64,000 bases of DNA from Thalassospira profundimaris WP0211 (lineage in GTDB: Bacteria; Pseudomonadota; Alphaproteobacteria; Rhodospirillales; Thalassospiraceae), in the NCBI RefSeq assembly GCF_000300275.1, contig NZ_AMRN01000009.1:1-64000 (forward strand). Reading direction: 5' to 3'. Below, in pieces: positions 18,480-26,754 of the stretch. A program made the translations under genes and the position numbers. Position 1 is the stretch's first letter; each line of letters begins with the position of its first letter. The notes beneath the pieces are model-generated. The model did not search any database, was not told the origin of the DNA, and was given only the letters and a program-made list of their open reading frames with translations.

Positions 18480-19007
18480 ATGTCTGAACAAGTGATGAAC
18501 GAAATCGAAAACCATGTGCCTGCACTGCGCCGTCATGCATATCGTCTGACCGGCAGCAACGACATGGCTCAGGATCTGGTCCAGGACACGCTGTTGAAAG
18601 CCATCAGCAAAAAGGACCAGTTCGAAGAAGGCACCAGCCTCAAAGCTTGGTTGCACCGTATTCTGTTCAACACGTTCATTTCCGGAAAACGTCGTGAAAA
18701 AACGCGTGGTCCGCAGGTTGACTGGGATGATCTTGGCGACGTCTATGGCCATGGCAGCAATCAGATGGCGCGTTTGCAGCTTCGTGATGCTGACCGTGTG
18801 CTTGAAGGCCTTCCGGCCCAGGAGCGCGAAGCGATCATGCTGACCGCTGTTGATGATGTGTCCTATCAGGACGCTGCAGATCAGATGTGTGTCGAGATCG
18901 GTACGGTCAAATCCCGTGTTGGTCGTGCACGCCGCAAGCTGCGCGCATCGGTTGGTCGAATCGAAGCCCGTGAACACGCATCACGTTATGTCTCGGATGC
19001 TGCATGA
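18480..19007 (+). CDS. ECF sigma factor, EcfG-like
   Basis: 175-aa sigma-70 family protein of the extracytoplasmic-function type. Region 2 reads AYRLTGSNDMAQDLVQDTLLKAI followed by GTSLKAWLHRILFNTFISGKRR. Region 4 reads LPAQEREAIMLTAVDDVSYQDAADQMCVEIGTVKSRVGRARRKL. The GTxLKAWLxxILxN stretch resembles the EcfG (ECF15) group that runs the alphaproteobacterial general stress response, but no phyR or nepR is adjacent, so it could be an EcfG paralogue. ATG 18480 has an ideal AAGGAGG. Its 16-nt start region (AAGGAGGTTGTGATGT) is identical to that of the 16708 gene. The next gene overlaps or abuts. Confidence 0.85.
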   Translation: MSEQVMNEIENHVPALRRHAYRLTGSNDMAQDLVQDTLLKAISKKDQFEEGTSLKAWLHRILFNTFISGKRREKTRGPQVDWDDLGDVYGHGSNQMARLQLRDADRVLEGLPAQEREAIMLTAVDDVSYQDAADQMCVEIGTVKSRVGRARRKLRASVGRIEAREHASRYVSDAA

Positions 19008-19008
19008 T

Positions 19009-19251
19009 ATGAGCCTGGTTCTTGCGATATATGGCAAAGATCACATTCTTGGCTATGTACGCGGGACGCTTGAAGACGACGAAGAAAAACAGGACATCGA
19101 AAGTCTGGTCGAGAGTGACCCGCGCGCTGCCAAGATTGTTAATAAGCTTGAAGTCACCGAAGTTGGTGACCGATGGGCAACCGACAATTCTGCGCGAAGA
19201 CGACTCGAAAAGTTACAGCGCATCGCCGAGGAGGCAGATGTCCTGGCATAG
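19009..19251 (+). CDS. Small soluble anti-sigma-like protein
   Basis: 80-aa protein directly after the ECF sigma gene (start 2 bp past its stop; in-frame ATGs at 18988 and 18997 would overlap it). The sequence HILGYVRGTLEDDEEKQDIESLVESDPRAAKIV matches the pattern at the head of many anti-sigma factors (HxxxYVxGxLxxxxxxxIExxLxxDPxxA). It lacks a zinc-finger HxxxCxxC and any membrane helix. It is not NepR-like. The most likely role is a minimal cytoplasmic anti-sigma factor for the upstream sigma, inferred from order and pattern. It is very charged (acidic first half, RRRLEKLQR near the end). Confidence 0.6.
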   Translation: MSLVLAIYGKDHILGYVRGTLEDDEEKQDIESLVESDPRAAKIVNKLEVTEVGDRWATDNSARRRLEKLQRIAEEADVLA

Positions 19252-19288
19252 TGCGAAACCGCAAAATGCCACTAGTGAACAAATAGAA

Positions 19289-19317
19289 TTGACATAAATG
19301 ACCGCTGGTCATATAAA
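19289..19317 (+). promoter_or_regulatory. Consensus promoter with dyad operator in the spacer
   Basis: TTGACA (19289-19294), 17 bp, TATAAA (19312-19317). The spacer contains ATGACC-GCT-GGTCAT (19298-19312), a perfect 6-bp dyad reaching the -10 element, which suggests repressor control. It faces the terminator at 19376-19410 with no open frame between. Confidence 0.75.
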
Positions 19318-19323
19318 TACAGT

Positions 19324-19410
19324 ACATCAGGGTTGATCGTCTTTTCCCTCAACGTCTAAGGCCCTTCCCTGAAATTGCCGAAACCGTCCCCCGGTTTCGG
19401 CATTTTTTTT
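19324..19410 (+). ncRNA. Candidate small RNA of about 87 nt
   Basis: Predicted from a consensus promoter (expected start near 19324) and an intrinsic terminator with an 11-bp stem (19376-19386 with 19392-19402) and eight T. The 5' half can fold with TCAGGG (19327-19332) pairing to CCCTGA (19367-19372) and an inner TTGA/TCAA, exposing C/U-rich segments (CUUUUCCCUC, GCCCUUCCCU) of the kind used for base-pairing near ribosome-binding sites. No ORF with a start and ribosome-binding site lies inside. The rest of the gap to 19764 shows no gene. An attenuated leader is the alternative. Confidence 0.6.
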
Positions 19411-19684
19411 GCCCTGTTTTCAAATTACCAGCCGTTTCACGCCGCCCGCTTTGTGTGCAGACCTTGCGGGTTATGACGGTCTCCTCAAAACTGTCATTTG
19501 GAATTTTTGAAAATAGACACGACATATATTTCATAAGTTTCTGAAAATGCCGGGAAAGGTGCGAATTATAAACTTTCCGATATCCACAAATCAGCGGTTT
19601 TGACGTCTGGATTGAAAGTGATGGCAAAGTTTTCGGTTGTCAGAAGCCGGGTGAGCGGTGATAAATCTCTCGCTCCAAGGGGTT

Positions 19685-19713
19685 TTGTCATTGATCCGTC
19701 GCTGTTTTATGCT
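19685..19713 (+). promoter_or_regulatory. Probable promoter of amn
   Basis: TTGTCA (19685-19690), 17 bp, TATGCT (19708-19713), 52 bp before the amn start codon. Confidence 0.55.
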
Positions 19714-19764
19714 TCGTGATCTGGCAAAAGACCCAAACAACAATAACAAAAAGGAGCAACCAAT

Positions 19765-21240
19765 ATGGTTTCAGAAGTCCATGGATCGGTACGCGATCTG
19801 TTTGAATTCACGGACGCCGACCGGGCACTTGCGCGCATCAAGGATATTTATGCGACCGGTGCCAATGCCGTCCAAGAGGCCTTTAACCGTTTCGGTCAAG
19901 GCCAACAATCTTCACCGATACGTGCTTATTATCCGTATCTCGGCATCGAAGTGCCGCCGGAAAAGCTGCATGTCGAAAGCACCCTGTCATTTGGCGCACC
20001 GCGCGATCCGGGTGTTTATGGAACGACCCTGACCCGGCCCGACCTGTTTGAAGAATATTACCGCGAACAGATCGAACTTCTGCTCAAAAACCATGACGTT
20101 CCGGTCGTGGTGGGTGTGTCGGACCGTCCGATCCCGTTGCCGTTTCTGGTTGAAACGGCGACGGACAGTATCGGTCCGAATGATATCCGCCCGATGCAGC
20201 TGATCTTTGATATGCCCGATCTGGCGCGGACCGATGATGATATCGCCAATGGCGTTCATTACGGTGCGAACGCAACCCCGGGGCCAAAGCCATTGTCGCT
20301 GTTTTCCGGTGAACGTGTGGATTATTCGCTGGCACGCCTGCGTCACTATACGGCAACCGCCCCCGAACATTTCCAGAAGTTTGTTCTGTTCACCAACTAT
20401 CAGCGCTATGTCGATGAATTCATTGAATTCGCCAAGGCACAGCTTGATGACCCGAAAAGCCCCTACGTCGCCTTTGTCGAGCCGGGGCCGAAAGTCAGCG
20501 TGCGCAAAAACGCGCCGAAGGGCTGGGTTGAAAGCGGTGAAGCGGTCAAGCAACTGCCGCAGATGCCGTCCTATCACCTGATCCGCGAAGATGGTCTTGG
20601 TGTCACGCTGGTCAATATCGGTGTGGGGCCGTCGAACGCCAAAACGGCAACCGACCATATCGCCGTTCTGCGGCCGCATTGTTGGTTGATGTTGGGGCAC
20701 TGTGCCGGATTGCGGCGTAGCCAGCTGCTTGGTGACTATGTTCTGGCCCATGGTTATGTCCGTGACGATCATGTACTTGATTCGGACCTGCCGCTGTGGA
20801 TTCCGGTGCCGCCAATTGCCGAAGTGCAGGTTGCACTCGCGGACTCGGTCACCAAAATCACCGGTCTTAAGGGCCGTGAAATGAAGGCGCGCATGCGCAC
20901 CGGCACGGTGGCAACCACCGATAACCGGAACTGGGAACTGCGTTATAGCGAACTGTTTGTTCGCCTGAACCAGTCACGCGCGATCGCAGTCGATATGGAA
21001 AGTGCGACCATTGCCGCCAACGGTTTCCGGTTCCGTGTGCCGTATGGCACGCTTTTGTGTGTGTCCGACAAACCGGTCCACGGCGAATTGAAGCTGCCCG
21101 GCATGGCGAACAATTTCTATCGCCAGCGTATCGGTCAGCATTTGCAGGTGGGTCTGGATACGATTGATACGCTCCGTCAGGACGTCAATCAGCTCCATTC
21201 CCGCAAATTGCGGTCCCTGGACGAACCAGCCTTCCGCTAA
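19765..21240 (+). CDS. amn: AMP nucleosidase
   Basis: Cleaves AMP to adenine and ribose 5-phosphate and so helps control adenylate pools. The 491-aa protein has an N-terminal AMP-nucleosidase-specific domain (RALARIKDIYATGANAVQEAF, then RAYYPYLGIEV) and a C-terminal purine-phosphorylase-like catalytic domain. The latter holds VNIGVGPSNAKTATDHIAVLRPH, MLGHCAGLRRSQLLGDYVLAHGYVRDDHVLD and AVDMESATIAANGFRFRVPYGTLLCVSDKPVHGELK. AAAAAGGAG precedes ATG 19765. It is a single gene between a promoter and a terminator. Confidence 0.96.
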   Translation: MVSEVHGSVRDLFEFTDADRALARIKDIYATGANAVQEAFNRFGQGQQSSPIRAYYPYLGIEVPPEKLHVESTLSFGAPRDPGVYGTTLTRPDLFEEYYREQIELLLKNHDVPVVVGVSDRPIPLPFLVETATDSIGPNDIRPMQLIFDMPDLARTDDDIANGVHYGANATPGPKPLSLFSGERVDYSLARLRHYTATAPEHFQKFVLFTNYQRYVDEFIEFAKAQLDDPKSPYVAFVEPGPKVSVRKNAPKGWVESGEAVKQLPQMPSYHLIREDGLGVTLVNIGVGPSNAKTATDHIAVLRPHCWLMLGHCAGLRRSQLLGDYVLAHGYVRDDHVLDSDLPLWIPVPPIAEVQVALADSVTKITGLKGREMKARMRTGTVATTDNRNWELRYSELFVRLNQSRAIAVDMESATIAANGFRFRVPYGTLLCVSDKPVHGELKLPGMANNFYRQRIGQHLQVGLDTIDTLRQDVNQLHSRKLRSLDEPAFR

Positions 21241-21258
21241 GGCGTGAATGATCAAACC

Positions 21259-21300
21259 AAAACCCCGCCTGCGGCAGATCGCCACAGGCGGGGTTTTATT
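21259..21300 (+). terminator. Terminator of amn
   Basis: 13-bp perfect stem (AAAACCCCGCCTG, 21259-21271 with 21285-21297) ending in TTTTATT, about 20 bp after the stop codon. Confidence 0.85.
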
Positions 21301-21400
21301 ATGGAATTGTGACGAATGGCTGTGGTCCCGATTTTGGCTTTGCCGCCTTTCGATGATTGCGTATGGTCAGGCCAAATCAGGGGTAGGGCAGGACAATCAC

Positions 21401-22675
21401 ATGCCAAACGCAACGCCACAAAACAAAACCACAAAAAGTTCCACAGATAACCCGGCATCTTCATTGCCGATTGGTGGTGTTGGTCTTTGGCAAATCTTCC
21501 TGATTTTTCTGCGTCTTGGCTTGACCAGTTTTGGCGGGCCGGTTGCCCATATCGGCTATTTCCGTGAAGAGTTTGTCGCGCGCCGCAAATGGCTGAGTGA
21601 TGCGCGCTATGCCGATCTGGTGGCACTTTGCCAGTTCGTGCCGGGGCCTGCCAGTTCGCAGGTCGGTATGGGCATTGGCATGGCGCTGGGTGGTTTGCGC
21701 GGATCGCTGGTCGCCTGGCTTGGATTTACCATGCCATCCGCGATTGTGTTGGCCGCCCTTGGCATGGCCTTTGTCGGATTTGATCTTGGCACGGTCGAGG
21801 GGATCATTCGCGGCCTTAAACTGGTTGCGGTCGGGGTTGTCCTGCATGCGCTGCTTGGCATGGCACGCAGCCTGTGTCCGGATGTTCCGCGTGCCATTCT
21901 TGCCGTGTTGGCCGCGGCTATCATGATTGCCAGTGAAACGGTGATGGCGCAGTTTGGCGTCATCCTTGGCGGGATGCTGGCGGGCTTTTTGATGCTTCGG
22001 GACAAGGTGGGCGCGGATGCCGATCCCGGCCCTGTGCGACGTTCGGCCAAGGGGGCTGTTGCGGCCCTTTGCGCATTTTTTACTCTGCTTGTTCTGTTGC
22101 CCATTTTGGCAAAGCTTGATTCCACCGGGCTTTTTGCCGTGATTGATGGCTTTTATCGCAGTGGTGCGCTTGTGTTTGGTGGCGGGCATGTGGTTTTGCC
22201 CCTGTTGCAAAATGCCGTGGTGACACCGGGCTGGGTTGATGCCGAGACTTTCCTTGCGGGATATGGCGCAACCCAGGCCGTGCCCGGTCCGATCTTTACC
22301 TTTGCCGCCTATTTGGGGGCAGCCCTTCATACCGGGTCTGGTGGTACGGGACTTTTGGTCAGTGCCACCACATCCCTTGTGACATTGATCGCGATTTTCC
22401 TGCCTGCATGGTTATTGGTGGTGGGGCTTTTGCCGTTCTGGAATCGTGTGCGGCATATCCCGTCAATGCGGGCTGGATTGATGGGGGTCAATGCCGCCGT
22501 GGTCGGCCTTTTGGCGGCGGTGTTGTATGACCCGATCTGGACCGGTGCAAATCTTGATATCTTTGATATCGGGTGCGTGATTTTGGTTTTCGCAATCCTG
22601 CAATGGCGGATTGCCCCGGTCTGGGCCGTGGTTGGTGCTGGTGCTTTGGTTGGGTATCTGACAGGTCTTTTGTGA
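21401..22675 (+). CDS. chrA: Chromate transporter ChrA (long form)
   Basis: Inner-membrane CHR-family carrier thought to export chromate. The 424-aa protein is the long, two-domain type. Each half begins with the family motif: FLRLGLTSFGGPVAHIGYFREEFV with CQFVPGPASSQ in the first, and FYRSGALVFGGGHVVLPLL with YGATQAVPGPIFTFAAYLG in the second. The core has about ten hydrophobic segments. ATG 21401 follows GCAGGA; a longer frame to 21248 runs through the amn terminator and is unlikely. No chrB regulator is nearby. Confidence 0.92.
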   Translation: MPNATPQNKTTKSSTDNPASSLPIGGVGLWQIFLIFLRLGLTSFGGPVAHIGYFREEFVARRKWLSDARYADLVALCQFVPGPASSQVGMGIGMALGGLRGSLVAWLGFTMPSAIVLAALGMAFVGFDLGTVEGIIRGLKLVAVGVVLHALLGMARSLCPDVPRAILAVLAAAIMIASETVMAQFGVILGGMLAGFLMLRDKVGADADPGPVRRSAKGAVAALCAFFTLLVLLPILAKLDSTGLFAVIDGFYRSGALVFGGGHVVLPLLQNAVVTPGWVDAETFLAGYGATQAVPGPIFTFAAYLGAALHTGSGGTGLLVSATTSLVTLIAIFLPAWLLVVGLLPFWNRVRHIPSMRAGLMGVNAAVVGLLAAVLYDPIWTGANLDIFDIGCVILVFAILQWRIAPVWAVVGAGALVGYLTGLL

Positions 22676-22693
22676 TTACACCAACTGGCGCAA

Positions 22694-24151
22694 TCAGCCG
22701 TCATTTGCCCCGGTCGTTGTGGCGTCCGATCCGATCGGCGCATCCGCCGGGGCATCTGAAGTCGCCGGGAAAATGGTACTCAGATCGGCAATGAACTGAC
22801 GCAGCTTGAACGCATCGGAATTGCGGGTGACCCCGAAACGCGCCACCACGAGGTTTCTGGATGGAATGACGGTAAGCGACTGGCCATCATGACCAAGCGC
22901 GAAATAGGCGTCTTCGGGGATCTGCGGCACGTCATTACGGGGTGTGCCATCCTCGTTTCGGCTGCCGGGCAGATCAATCCACCAATGTGCGCCATAAAGA
23001 CCATACGGGTCTTCTGCGGCGGGGCTGGTGGAATATCCGACCCATCCTTCAGGCAACAGGCGCTCCCCCTCCCACACGCCGTCTTGCAGGAACAACTGGC
23101 CGATCTTGGCCCAATCGCGTGCGGATGCATGCATGAAGCTTGAGGCAATAAAATAGCCTTCCGGGTCGGTTTCGATCACCGCACTGCTCATGCCAAGCGG
23201 ACGGAACAGAAGCTCTGTCGGTCGGCTGAGATAGGTTGAGCGTGACCCGCTCAGATTGCGGATGGCTGCTGACAGGATGTTGCTTGCCCCGGAATTATAG
23301 GCGAAATCACTGCCCGGCGTGTTTTCCAGCGGCATGGATACCGCATAGCCCGCCGCCGCAGGTTCGATAAACAGCATCTGCACCACGTCTGATAGCGGAT
23401 TGGCGTAGCTTTCATCGAACTCAAGCCCGCTCCGCATACGAAGCAGATCATCGTAATTGATGGTTGCACGCGGGTCGTTTGGCTCTGCCTGCCATTCGTT
23501 GATCAGGACCGGGTCCTGAATGTCGGGCATCATGCCTTCGAACTGCATGCGACCGAGGATGACGTTGAAAACGCTTTTGGTCATCGACCAGCCGGGCAGT
23601 GGCGTGTCGGCTGTAATGCCCGCGGCATAGCGTTCTGCGACCACCTTGCCATCATGCAAGATCACCACCGCACGTGTCCGCCGTTCCGGATGCAGGCCCG
23701 GCTCATCCATGACGTCAAACAGGATGTTGTTAAGCGCCCGTCGGTCAACATTGGCGGGTGGCGGTGTCGTCAGAAGCGGGCGCGGTGTGACCGGCCTCAT
23801 CACCGGGGTTGAATTGCGCAATTGCGCGACATGGTCCAGATCATCTGCCAGCGTGCAGCCAAGGTTGGGACGATAAACGGCAAACCGTTTGCGGAACCCG
23901 AAGGCATGCGCACTGACAGTCTGGTTGCGCAGATCCACATTGGTGGTGATCAGGGATAAAAGGGCATTGTTGTCGGCAAGAACATCAACATCGCGCGCCC
24001 GTGTGGAGGTCAGGCCATCGACAAAAATGGCGGAGCACATGATCTTTGCGCTATAGGCAGCCCCCACCGGGGCCAGCCAGATGAAGAAGACAGCAAGAAC
24101 GGAAATGCCGATCAATACCAGTCCGATAAAGATGGCTTTGATCAACTGCAT
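22694..24151 (-). CDS. Membrane-anchored serine hydrolase of the class C beta-lactamase family
   Basis: 485-aa enzyme with an N-terminal membrane anchor (residues 5-27, cleavable or retained) and a penicillin-binding-protein-like fold. The SxxK motif SMTK is at 189-192 and the Tyr motif YNSGAS at 285-290. The closing GHDGQSLTVIPSRNLVVARFG corresponds to the KTG-strand region. The pattern is closest to the 6-aminohexanoate-dimer hydrolase (NylB)/esterase branch, not a true beta-lactamase. The natural substrate is unknown. GGAAG precedes ATG 24151. Its 3' end nearly meets chrA (convergent, 18 bp). Confidence 0.82.
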   Translation of the reverse strand: MQLIKAIFIGLVLIGISVLAVFFIWLAPVGAAYSAKIMCSAIFVDGLTSTRARDVDVLADNNALLSLITTNVDLRNQTVSAHAFGFRKRFAVYRPNLGCTLADDLDHVAQLRNSTPVMRPVTPRPLLTTPPPANVDRRALNNILFDVMDEPGLHPERRTRAVVILHDGKVVAERYAAGITADTPLPGWSMTKSVFNVILGRMQFEGMMPDIQDPVLINEWQAEPNDPRATINYDDLLRMRSGLEFDESYANPLSDVVQMLFIEPAAAGYAVSMPLENTPGSDFAYNSGASNILSAAIRNLSGSRSTYLSRPTELLFRPLGMSSAVIETDPEGYFIASSFMHASARDWAKIGQLFLQDGVWEGERLLPEGWVGYSTSPAAEDPYGLYGAHWWIDLPGSRNEDGTPRNDVPQIPEDAYFALGHDGQSLTVIPSRNLVVARFGVTRNSDAFKLRQFIADLSTIFPATSDAPADAPIGSDATTTGANDG

Positions 24152-24237
24152 TCCACTTCCCTGGATCTTTTTGATTTGTGTGGGAGGGAAGGGTCGCCTG
24201 CTTCGCCAGACAGGTCAAGTCATCGTATCGTATAGTT

Positions 24238-25416
24238 CTAAGATGAATTTTGTCTAATGGGGGCTGCCATGCCCGGTTTTCGTAGGGTAATCAGGAAACC
24301 TGCAAAGTAAAAACCCCCCAGAACTACTGCCGCCCCGGCCCAGCCATTTTGATCGATCATCGCCCCGGCAAACGGGGGAACAAGCACGACAAAAATCTCG
24401 GCGAATTGTGCCAGCATGCCCTGCAGGGCAGGCATGGAAAGGCCGTCCTTTGCGATCCTTGGCAAAAGTGCAAAGCAGGTTCCGGCGACCATGCCTTGAC
24501 AGACGTTAAATATAATCAGCGCGGTGATGCTAAGCGGTAGAGAGGTACTGACATAGAGGGTCGAAATGGCAGCCGCCATCATCGGCAAAAATATAATCAG
24601 AATGGTCCGGCCAGCAACATCACGGCCCAGAACAGTCCCGGCGGCGACACTGCCGACAATATTGCCGGCAATTGCGGTTGTGCCGATGATCCCGGCCGAC
24701 AGCGTAATGCCAATATCAAGGTTGTCTGCCAGCATGGCCGGCATGAACGCCAAAGCGGCCGACGTTGCACCCGCAAACGCACCAAAGGTCAACGCCACCT
24801 GAAGGGCGGAACGTGATTTCAAAACACCGACCACCCCGACAACAAGTGATCGCCGTGCGGTTCCGATTTCGGGTTTTTCCATCAGGGCAAGCAGCGGCAG
24901 CAAAACCAGAACCGGCAGGGTGCAAACCCCAACAGCGATCCGCCAATCCATCCATGTCACCACAGCCGCACTGACCCAGTTGCCAAGGGCAATGCCAACC
25001 GGGATAAAGGTGCCCCAGATGCTCATGGCCATGGCAACAAGCTTGGGATTTGTGAAGGCCGCCATCCAGCTTGGCGCGCCGACAACAATCAGAAGATAGC
25101 CAACACTGGTGACAATCCGCCCGACATATAAAAGGCTGCTCACGCTTGCGGTGGCAAAGATCAGCGCGCCCGCAATCATCATCATACAGCCAAGGACGAG
25201 TGACCTCCGCAGCCCGGCCCGTGCCGCCCATACCCCGGCGGGTATGGCACAAAGTGCGCCTGCTGCGGTGATCAGGGAGGCCACCAGTCCGAACTCCGCC
25301 TGACTAAGCCCGAAGCTTGCGCGCAAGTCAGGCGCAATCGGGCCAATCAGACCGACCTGCATCGAGGCGGTCAGTCCAAGTCCATAAAGAATGATAACGG
25401 CGGTGATGGGCGGCAT
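24238..25416 (-). CDS. MFS transporter
   Basis: 392-aa protein with twelve hydrophobic segments and the motif-A region GVWAARAGLRRSLVLG between helices 2 and 3. It resembles CynX/NarK-like small-molecule facilitators with the N-terminus GPIAPDLRASFGLSQAEFGLVAS. The substrate cannot be read from the sequence. It lies 113 bp downstream of an XRE regulator on the same strand, so that regulator may control it. Confidence 0.85.
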   Translation of the reverse strand: MPPITAVIILYGLGLTASMQVGLIGPIAPDLRASFGLSQAEFGLVASLITAAGALCAIPAGVWAARAGLRRSLVLGCMMMIAGALIFATASVSSLLYVGRIVTSVGYLLIVVGAPSWMAAFTNPKLVAMAMSIWGTFIPVGIALGNWVSAAVVTWMDWRIAVGVCTLPVLVLLPLLALMEKPEIGTARRSLVVGVVGVLKSRSALQVALTFGAFAGATSAALAFMPAMLADNLDIGITLSAGIIGTTAIAGNIVGSVAAGTVLGRDVAGRTILIIFLPMMAAAISTLYVSTSLPLSITALIIFNVCQGMVAGTCFALLPRIAKDGLSMPALQGMLAQFAEIFVVLVPPFAGAMIDQNGWAGAAVVLGGFYFAGFLITLRKPGMAAPIRQNSS

Positions 25417-25529
25417 GGATCAGTTCCGTGGGGCAGGATCGGTGCACTTGAAGGCACTGATTACCGATATTCTGGGAAGAATGCCACGTATGAAATATGC
25501 GCCGGTAAAATATGCGCTGATGATCCGTA

Positions 25530-26111
25530 TCAGATGTGAACCGGCTTTTGATCAAACCCGGTGGTCAGGCGCACTGCCGTGCCATCAGATAGGAAAAACC
25601 GTTCCCACAGGATATAGGTATCGACAATCCGCAGCGGTGCGCCCTCCCGGCGGGAGTTTTCAAAGGTCAGGTGATCGGTCTGATCCTCGTGCCAGCCAAG
25701 GTCATGCAGGCTTTTTTCTGCTGATGCGATTTCCGGGGTAGCAAAGCACCACAGCGAGGTGCCCAGCAGCGGCGTGCTGTCACGTTGCCACTCGTGTTCG
25801 CGCGGGCGCGACAAACAAAGAAGACGGTGTGATCTGTCTTCGATCAGGTGGACACGCTGTGATGAATGCAAAACCAGCCGTTTGATCGCCTGATCAAGGC
25901 GGAAATTGCGTTTGCGCGTCATCATTTGATGGATCAGGCCATATTGCAGCGGGGCCGGGCTTTGCGCGCCGCTTTCCCAGCGCGAAACGGTTGCCTGTGT
26001 CACGCCCAGAATATCGGCCAGACGTGATTGTTTGATATCGCTTGCACGCCGCCACTGGCGCAAAAGGCGACCAAATTCCTTGTCTGGTGAACTATTGGAC
26101 AGGCGTTTCAT
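25530..26111 (-). CDS. XRE-family regulator with C-terminal sensor-like domain
   Basis: 193-aa protein. A Cro/C1-type helix-turn-helix covers residues 12-65 (LLRQWRRASDIKQSRLADILGVTQATVSRWESG). The remaining 125 aa (for example HLIEDRSHRLLCLSRPREHEW, LRIVDTYILWERFFLSDGTAVRLTTG) resemble a PAS-like fold that could bind a ligand; this is inference. ATG 26111 is preferred over an upstream TTG. The following gene is the MFS transporter. The 68-bp gap to rsmD upstream suggests its own promoter. Confidence 0.75.
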   Translation of the reverse strand: MKRLSNSSPDKEFGRLLRQWRRASDIKQSRLADILGVTQATVSRWESGAQSPAPLQYGLIHQMMTRKRNFRLDQAIKRLVLHSSQRVHLIEDRSHRLLCLSRPREHEWQRDSTPLLGTSLWCFATPEIASAEKSLHDLGWHEDQTDHLTFENSRREGAPLRIVDTYILWERFFLSDGTAVRLTTGFDQKPVHI

Positions 26112-26179
26112 GACGATCAACCGGTAGTGCAGATATCCAAATCTATCACAGAATTCGGTGACGGGCAGCTTTGCTGCAA

Positions 26180-26749
26180 TCAGGCGATAAAGCGCCCGAT
26201 ATCAATCTGGCAGCGGCCATATTTGCGACTGTCGCACAGATAAAAATCTTCAAGTGCGATTTCCGGATCGCGCGGATCACGTTCGGCAACGATCAGGGTG
26301 TTATCATCAATCCACCCGGCCTGGGCCAGGGCCGTGATGCTGGGCTCGATCAGGTCTTTGCCATAGGGCGGATCCAGAAACACCATGCTGGCCTGTGTGC
26401 TTGTGCGTGGTGGTTTGGTAGCATCGGCACGTCGTGCACTTGCCTGATCGGCAATGCGAAGGGTGTCGATGTTTTGTTCGATGATCGCAATCGCTTTGCG
26501 GTCATTGTCAAAGAACACTGCGCGTTCCGCCCCGCGTGAAATGGCTTCAAGGCCAAGCGCACCGGACCCGGCAAAGGCATCAAGGATCACGCCATCAAAT
26601 AGCGGGTTGAAGTCATCCTCATACCAGCGCGATGCGTGTGACAGGATGCTAAACAGCGCTTCGCGCACCCGATCAAGGGTCGGGCGCGTATCGCGTCCTT
26701 CCGGTGCGTTCAAAAGCCTGCCTCGATGGGTGCCGCCGACAATCCGCAT
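26180..26749 (-). CDS. rsmD: 16S rRNA m2G966 methyltransferase
   Basis: Methylates N2 of G966 in 16S rRNA. The 189-aa SAM-dependent enzyme has the typical N-terminus MRIVGGTHRGRLLNAPEGRDTRPTLDRVREALFSIL, motif I VILDAFAGSGALGLEAISRGA and the catalytic DPPY (MVFLDPPYGKDL). It starts 5 bp after the rluB stop on the same strand, forming a pseudouridine synthase-methyltransferase operon common in alphaproteobacteria. Confidence 0.95.
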   Translation of the reverse strand: MRIVGGTHRGRLLNAPEGRDTRPTLDRVREALFSILSHASRWYEDDFNPLFDGVILDAFAGSGALGLEAISRGAERAVFFDNDRKAIAIIEQNIDTLRIADQASARRADATKPPRTSTQASMVFLDPPYGKDLIEPSITALAQAGWIDDNTLIVAERDPRDPEIALEDFYLCDSRKYGRCQIDIGRFIA

Positions 26750-26754
26750 TCAGC

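Noticed and set aside
19009-19251. NepR anti-sigma factor
   Set aside because: The sequence lacks the NepR helical core seen in known NepR proteins and instead resembles the head of classical anti-sigma domains.
22694-24151. Antibiotic-resistance beta-lactamase
   Set aside because: Motifs match the broader serine-hydrolase/NylB branch, with a membrane anchor and no class C YxN-KTG pattern in canonical form.
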